Below, piece by piece: positions 33,194-37,487 of a stretch of 37,487 nt of DNA. The DNA lies in NCBI GenBank assembly GCA_021818685.1, contig JAKATP010000016.1, forward strand, positions 1 through 37,487, read 5' to 3'. The position numbers were made by a program, and so were the translations under genes. The stretch comes from Bacillota bacterium. GTDB taxonomy: Bacteria > Bacillota > Sulfobacillia > Sulfobacillales > JAIMBI01. Under the pieces are notes generated by a model. It had not been told where the DNA came from. It did not search any database and saw only the letters and a program-made list of their open reading frames with translations. Numbering within the stretch: the first letter of the stretch is position 1; every line of letters starts with the position of its first letter.

Positions 33194-34042
33194 CTGTCAG
33201 AAACATTGTGGCTGTTGGGCAAACCGGTGGCCGACGAAATCCTGGGCCAGATACGGACATTGGTTCAGCACACAACAGGGGGCGGGCGGCGTCCGCCGCG
33301 CTTGGCGGTGGTTTTCGTCGGGGACAACCCCGCATCGGCCGTTTATATTCGACAGAAGGAGCGGGCAGCGCGGACGGTTGGCATCGAGACCGACGTGTTG
33401 CGCCTCGATGCAACCGTCCGCATGGGCGATCTGCTCGCGGCGATCGATCGCCTGAATGGGGATCCAACCGTCGACGCCATCCTTGTGCAGATGCCGCTTC
33501 CTGCCGGCCTCGACGCCGACGCGGTCCTGGAGCGTGTCGGGGCTCACAAGGACGCGGATGGGCTTCATCCGCTCAATCTGGGGCGGCTCATGGCAGGGGC
33601 CCCTGGTCCCCGACCCTGTACGCCGGCCGGGGTCATGGCCCTTTTGGCGCATTATGGGCAGGAGACGGCCGGACGGCGGGCGGTCGTCATTGGACGGAGC
33701 CGCCTGGTAGGGTGGCCGGCCGCGATCATGCTGACACAGGCGCAGGCGACGGTGACCATCGCGCACAGCCGGACCCGCGAACTTTCCCGGCTGTTGTCTG
33801 AGGCGGAGATCGTGGTGGCTGCCGCCGGTCATCCGGGACTGGTGACCGCAGAGTATGTACGCCCGGGCGCGGTCGTGGTGGATGTCGGCATTACGCGTAC
33901 GGCCGACGGCCTGCGCGGCGACGTCGACCCGGCCGTAGCGGAGCGCGCGGCCGCTCTCTCGCCGGTCCCGGGCGGAGTCGGACCCCTCACGGTCGCGATG
34001 CTCTTGAGAAACACCTGGGAGGCGTACAGTGGTGCGCTCTGA
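33194..34042 (+). CDS. folD: methylenetetrahydrofolate dehydrogenase/cyclohydrolase, CTG start
   Basis: The bifunctional enzyme links methylene-, methenyl- and formyl-tetrahydrofolate. It has 282 residues if started at CTG 33194. The catalytic lysine lies in YIRQKERAA, followed by VQMPLP, KDADGLHP (usually KDVDG), the Rossmann loop VVIGRSRLVGWPAA and the C-terminal PVPGGVGPLT. CTG 33194 lies 6 bases after GGAGGG and yields MSETLWLLGKPVADEI, the normal family length. TTG 33206 is possible, but the site would then be 18 bases away. It uses the one-carbon units made by the gcv-glyA genes of this window. It overlaps xseA by 14 bases. Confidence 0.93.
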   Translation: MSETLWLLGKPVADEILGQIRTLVQHTTGGGRRPPRLAVVFVGDNPASAVYIRQKERAARTVGIETDVLRLDATVRMGDLLAAIDRLNGDPTVDAILVQMPLPAGLDADAVLERVGAHKDADGLHPLNLGRLMAGAPGPRPCTPAGVMALLAHYGQETAGRRAVVIGRSRLVGWPAAIMLTQAQATVTIAHSRTRELSRLLSEAEIVVAAAGHPGLVTAEYVRPGAVVVDVGITRTADGLRGDVDPAVAERAAALSPVPGGVGPLTVAMLLRNTWEAYSGAL

Positions 34043-35276
34043 GGACGTCTTTACGGTCGGTCAGGTGGTCGCCCGCGTCAAGCGTCACGTGGAAGGGGAC
34101 GAGGTCCTGCAGCACCTGTGGGTGCTCGGTGAGGTCTCCAACTTCAAAGCGCACAGTTCGGGGCACTGGTATTTCACCCTGAAGGACAGTGCGCAGCTCC
34201 CGGCGGTCATGTTTCGGAGCGACGCGGCGCGGAGCACGTTTCGCCCGGAGGACGGGCTCAGTGTACTGGCCTATGGCCGTCTCGGAGTCTATGAACGCCA
34301 GGGCCAGGTCCAACTCTATGTCCAGCACCTGGAGCCTTTCGGAGCCGGCCAGGCAGCGCTGGAGCTTCAGGAGTTGAAGCGGCGTCTGCAGGCGGAAGGC
34401 CTCTTCACGCGGCCGAAGAGGTCGCTTCCTCTGTTGCCACGGGCGGTGGCGGTTGTGACGGGAGCGGCCAGTGCCGCGCTGGCCGACATCAGGACCGTGG
34501 CCGGACGCCGTTTTCCGGGGCTCGCGCTCTTGGTCTTTCCCGTAACGGTCCAGGGGGAATCCGCGCCGTCCAGCATCGTGGAGGGGATCCGCCGTGCGGG
34601 CCTATCCGGTGCGGATGTCATTATCCTGGCGCGCGGGGGCGGGTCGCAGGAGGACCTGGGGGCCTTTAATGCGGAAATCGTGGTAAGAGCGGTAGCGGGA
34701 GCTCCGGTTCCCGTGGTCTCGGCGGTCGGTCACGAAGTCGACGAAAGTTTGAGCGATCGGGCGGCAGACGTCCGGGCGGCCACTCCATCGGCGGCGGCGG
34801 AATTGGTGGTGCCCGAGCGGCAGGCACTGGGAGCGCTGGTGACGACGCTTAGGGAGCGGATGGACCTGCAACTCCGCACCCGCATCACGCGCGGACGAGA
34901 ACGGGTGGCCACTCTGTCGGAATATGGTGTCCTGGCTCATCCTGAGCGATGGCTCGCCGGGCGGCGGCTCGACCTGAGCCGTATCGAAGAGGACCTCTAT
35001 CGGAGCCTCGCCCACCAGACGGCTGGACGGGCGACGGTACTGGCGGAGATTCGGGGGCGGCTTGTCGGCATGGACCCGACGGCCATCATGGAGCGCGGCT
35101 ACGCCTGGGTGACCCGTCCTGACGGCCGTCCGGTCGTGCCGTCCGATGTTTTGGTGGGGGATCGGCTGCACGTGCAGTGGCGTCGTCACGGCTGGGCGGT
35201 GACGGCCGAGCAGGCGTTGGGGCCGAACGGGGTGGCGGCGGGAGGGAGCAAGGGGGATGGCGACAGCCACGTTTGA
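34029..35276 (+). CDS. xseA: exodeoxyribonuclease VII large subunit
   Basis: The 415-residue product has an N-terminal OB-fold (about 8-110, with LWVLGEVSNFKAHSSGHWYF) and the exonuclease VII catalytic domain with VTGAASAALADI, IILARGGGSQEDLGAFN and SAVGHEVDESLSDRAADVRAATPS split over about 230-260. A coiled region follows. With XseB it degrades single-stranded DNA. The start is GTG 34029, with GGGAGG 6 bases upstream in folD. The length is normal for Firmicutes. Confidence 0.96.
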   Translation: MVRSEDVFTVGQVVARVKRHVEGDEVLQHLWVLGEVSNFKAHSSGHWYFTLKDSAQLPAVMFRSDAARSTFRPEDGLSVLAYGRLGVYERQGQVQLYVQHLEPFGAGQAALELQELKRRLQAEGLFTRPKRSLPLLPRAVAVVTGAASAALADIRTVAGRRFPGLALLVFPVTVQGESAPSSIVEGIRRAGLSGADVIILARGGGSQEDLGAFNAEIVVRAVAGAPVPVVSAVGHEVDESLSDRAADVRAATPSAAAELVVPERQALGALVTTLRERMDLQLRTRITRGRERVATLSEYGVLAHPERWLAGRRLDLSRIEEDLYRSLAHQTAGRATVLAEIRGRLVGMDPTAIMERGYAWVTRPDGRPVVPSDVLVGDRLHVQWRRHGWAVTAEQALGPNGVAAGGSKGDGDSHV

Positions 35277-35457
35277 GGAGATTGTAGCCCGACTCGAGGA
35301 AATTGTCCGAGAACTCGAAGGTGGCCAGCCGACCTTGGCGGAGGCCATGGCGCTCTTCTCGGAAGGAAACGGCCTATGTCGGCAGGCAGAAAACCTTCTG
35401 GACCAGGCCGACGCGCTCTTGAACCAGGGTCGGAATCCAACGGGCGGGGAAGAGTGA
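35257..35457 (+). CDS. xseB: exodeoxyribonuclease VII small subunit
   Basis: This small helical protein of 66 residues contains the family pattern TFEEIVARLEEIVRELEGG and LAEAMALFSEGNGLCR, which forms a helical hairpin that binds XseA. It starts inside xseA (20-base overlap), behind GGGAGG, and its stop overlaps the ispA start. Confidence 0.96.
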   Translation: MATATFEEIVARLEEIVRELEGGQPTLAEAMALFSEGNGLCRQAENLLDQADALLNQGRNPTGGEE

Positions 35458-36326
35458 CGGCGGGAGAATCCCTCGCCGGGGCTGCGGAGCGGTTCCGGAC
35501 CGCGGCGCGGGAGCTTCTGGAGACGGCGGCCGAGATGCCGGCGTCGCTCAGAGCCAGCATGGCCTACGCTCTTGATGCGCCCGGCAAGCGGTTTCGCCCG
35601 GCGCTGGTGTGGGCGGCGGGGGAATGGCTCGGGCTCTCGCCGGACACCCTCACGCCGGCGGCCACGGCCGTCGAGATGGTCCACACGTATTCCCTTGTTC
35701 ACGATGACCTGCCAGCCATGGATAACGACGACTGGCGGCGCGGCCGGGCGACGGTGCATCGCGTATACGGAGAGGCGTTGGCGATTCTGGTCGGAGACGC
35801 TCTCGTCACCGACGCTTTCCGGGTTCTCTGTCGGGAGCGGAGCTTCTTTGCGGCCGGGGCGGTGCTGGAGGCGGTGGAGGCTCTCTCAGGCGCGGCTGGC
35901 CCCTCGGGCATGGTGGGTGGTCAGGTCTGGGACCTTCATCAGGCACCGGGCTTGTCGGTTGCGGAACTGCAGCGGCTTCATCGGGCCAAGACGGGGGCGC
36001 TTATTCGATGGGCGGTGGAGGTCCCCGCCATCTTGACCGGGCGCACGGATGCGCGCGCGGCGCTCTCAGCTTACGGGGCGGCGGTTGGATTGGCTTTTCA
36101 GATCGCCGATGATATTTTAGACGTGGTGGGCGAGCGGGCGGTCACCGGCAAGACACCGGGTCGCGATGCGGCCTTGGGCAAGACCACCTATCCCGTGCTC
36201 TTCGGGATCGACAGGGCCCGCCAGATGGCCCGCACAACGCTGGCAGAGGCCGAGGGGCAGGTGGATGGTCCCCGGGGAGAAACCCTTCGGGCCCTGGCCC
36301 GATATGTGGTGGATCGTAACCACTGA
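35454..36326 (+). CDS. ispA: farnesyl diphosphate synthase
   Basis: This trans-prenyltransferase of 290 residues condenses isopentenyl diphosphate with allylic diphosphates. The two aspartate-rich motifs are visible, VHDDLPAMDND (first) and FQIADDILDVVG (second), with GKRFRPALV before and GRDAALGKTTYP after. The start is GTG 35454, overlapping the xseB stop (GTGA), with GGGGAAGA just upstream. An upstream in-frame ATG would lie inside xseB. It is followed by dxs, which feeds the same isoprenoid pathway. Confidence 0.94.
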   Translation: MTAGESLAGAAERFRTAARELLETAAEMPASLRASMAYALDAPGKRFRPALVWAAGEWLGLSPDTLTPAATAVEMVHTYSLVHDDLPAMDNDDWRRGRATVHRVYGEALAILVGDALVTDAFRVLCRERSFFAAGAVLEAVEALSGAAGPSGMVGGQVWDLHQAPGLSVAELQRLHRAKTGALIRWAVEVPAILTGRTDARAALSAYGAAVGLAFQIADDILDVVGERAVTGKTPGRDAALGKTTYPVLFGIDRARQMARTTLAEAEGQVDGPRGETLRALARYVVDRNH

Positions 36327-36356
36327 GGTCGATCCGGGGCGAGAGGGGGCAGGATA

Positions 36357-37487
36357 TTGAGCCGACGGCTCAGCCAGGTGCGGGAACCCCAGGATTTTCG
36401 GGACTGGTCGGCGACGGAGCTGGAGGAACTGGCTTCGGACTTGCGCCGGGCCATCATTACCGCGACGTCGAAAACAGGCGGACATGTTGGTGCTAGCCTT
36501 GGGGCCGTGGAATTGTTTATTGCCCTCCACCGCACCTTTGACACCCCTCGGGACAGGCTGGTAGTGGACATCGGACACCAGGCCTATGCCCATAAACTAT
36601 TGACGGGTCGGCAGGCCGAGTTCGCGCACATCCGTCAGCTAGATGGACCAAGCGGTTTCTTAAAGCGGCGGGAAAGCCCCTACGACATCTGGGAAGCCGG
36701 CCATTCTTCGACGTCGTTGTCGGCAGCCTTGGGAATGGCTGTCGCCCGGGATTTGAAGGGCGAGTCCCACCATGTTGTGGCCCTCATCGGAGACGGTGCC
36801 CTAACGGCCGGAATTGCCTGGGAGGCGCTCAATCAGATCGGCCATCTGAAGCGCCGCCTGATTGTGGTCGTCAATGACAACTCGATGTCCATCGCCCCCA
36901 ATGTCGGCGCCTTCAGCCACTATTTGACTGATCTGCGCTCGCGCCCCACCTATCAACGTGCCAAGCAGGATGTGGAGTTGCTGTTGGAGGCGCTGCCCGT
37001 AATCGGAGGGCGCCTGAAGCGGGCCGGCGAACGTCTGAAGGACAGCCTGCGGAGCCTGGTCATGCCGAAGAACGTGTTCGAGGAGATGGGGTTTGAGTAT
37101 TTCGGCCCCATTGATGGCCACAATCTGTCGGATGTTCTGGCCATTTTGGACCGGGCCAAGGCGGTGGACGGGCCGGTCGTCGTCCACGTCATCACTCAGA
37201 AAGGCAAAGGGTTTGAGCCGGCGGAGACGGCGCCCGCCCGGTTTCACGGGCCGGGTCCCTTTGACCCCAAGACCGGGCAGATTAAGGGCGGAGGCGGCGG
37301 CCCGCCCTCATACAGTTCCGTGGTCGCGTCGACTCTGCGCGAGATGGCGCGCCATGACTCCCGGATTGTGGCCATTACCGCGGCCATGCCGGATTCAACC
37401 GGAGTGGATCGATTTCAAGAGGAGTTTCCCACCCGCGCGTTTGACGTCGGGATTGCGGAACAGCACGCGACCACGTTCGCGGCCGGA
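36357..37487 (+). CDS. dxs: 1-deoxy-D-xylulose-5-phosphate synthase, 5' part
   Basis: This thiamine diphosphate enzyme catalyses the first step of the MEP isoprenoid pathway, joining pyruvate and glyceraldehyde 3-phosphate. The window holds 377 codons of a gene that normally has about 620, and the frame is still open at the last base. Seen are the substrate histidine in GGHVGASLG, the ThDP motif GDGALTAGIAWEALNQ to VVVNDNSMS, GFEYFGPIDGHN, KGKGFEPAE and, at the very end, GIAEQHATTFAAG with the catalytic glutamate. The start is TTG 36357 with a GAGGGGG stretch upstream. The N-terminal LASSLG-type stretch is GASLG here, a small departure. Confidence 0.95.
   Translation, partial: MSRRLSQVREPQDFRDWSATELEELASDLRRAIITATSKTGGHVGASLGAVELFIALHRTFDTPRDRLVVDIGHQAYAHKLLTGRQAEFAHIRQLDGPSGFLKRRESPYDIWEAGHSSTSLSAALGMAVARDLKGESHHVVALIGDGALTAGIAWEALNQIGHLKRRLIVVVNDNSMSIAPNVGAFSHYLTDLRSRPTYQRAKQDVELLLEALPVIGGRLKRAGERLKDSLRSLVMPKNVFEEMGFEYFGPIDGHNLSDVLAILDRAKAVDGPVVVHVITQKGKGFEPAETAPARFHGPGPFDPKTGQIKGGGGGPPSYSSVVASTLREMARHDSRIVAITAAMPDSTGVDRFQEEFPTRAFDVGIAEQHATTFAAG

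Overview
The window looks like chromosomal DNA from a GC-rich, endospore-forming Firmicute of the Sulfobacillus/Symbiobacterium/Thermaerobacter kind. This rests on the complete spoIIIAA-AH sporulation operon, a T-box leader, a SUF operon of the sufCDSUB type, the accC-asp23-nusB-folD-xseA-xseB-ispA-dxs order seen in Bacillus and Clostridia, strong GGAGG ribosome binding sites, and heavy use of GTG and TTG starts. The genus is an inference.

Layout. (1) 1-2630: a promoter and T-box leader with a proline (CCC) specifier precede a prolyl-tRNA synthetase gene cut off after about 367 codons. A frameshifted IS110-type transposase relic lies next to it on the other strand. (2) 2627-3895 (minus): a lipoprotein with Asp-box (BNR/Ycf48-like) repeats. 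(3) 4441-7310 (minus): an aldehyde dehydrogenase and a GABA-type aminotransferase. (4) 7475-12933 (minus): sufC-sufD-sufS-sufU-sufB plus a Rieske ferredoxin, closed by a hairpin terminator. (5) 13100-24957 (plus): a tightly packed run of yqeG, aroE, a prepilin peptidase, aroC, aroK, aroB, gcvT, gcvH, gcvPA, gcvPB, glyA, aroQ, efp and a CD1247-like zinc-ribbon gene, ending at a strong terminator. It combines the shikimate pathway with glycine cleavage and one-carbon metabolism. (6) 25232-30100: spoIIIAA to spoIIIAH, the mother-cell half of the forespore feeding channel. (7) 30179-37487: accC, asp23, nusB, an approximately 815-base gene-free stretch, then folD, xseA, xseB, ispA and the first 377 codons of dxs, which runs off the window.

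The most interesting stretch is 32379-33193, between nusB and folD. It has no credible protein gene but holds many nested helices, including a 15-bp two-part helix that encloses further helices. It is very probably a large structured non-coding RNA. Its neighbourhood is the one in which OLE RNA (ornate large extremophilic RNA) is known, but the usual partner gene oapA is not visible here. It is therefore either a divergent OLE RNA or an undescribed RNA.

Other unusual points: accC and folD both appear to start at CTG codons placed correctly behind strong ribosome binding sites; accB is missing from its usual place before accC; the T-box now controls a broken gene; and an 8-bp tandem repeat lies before spoIIIAA. 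All identifications come from reading motifs, without database searches.
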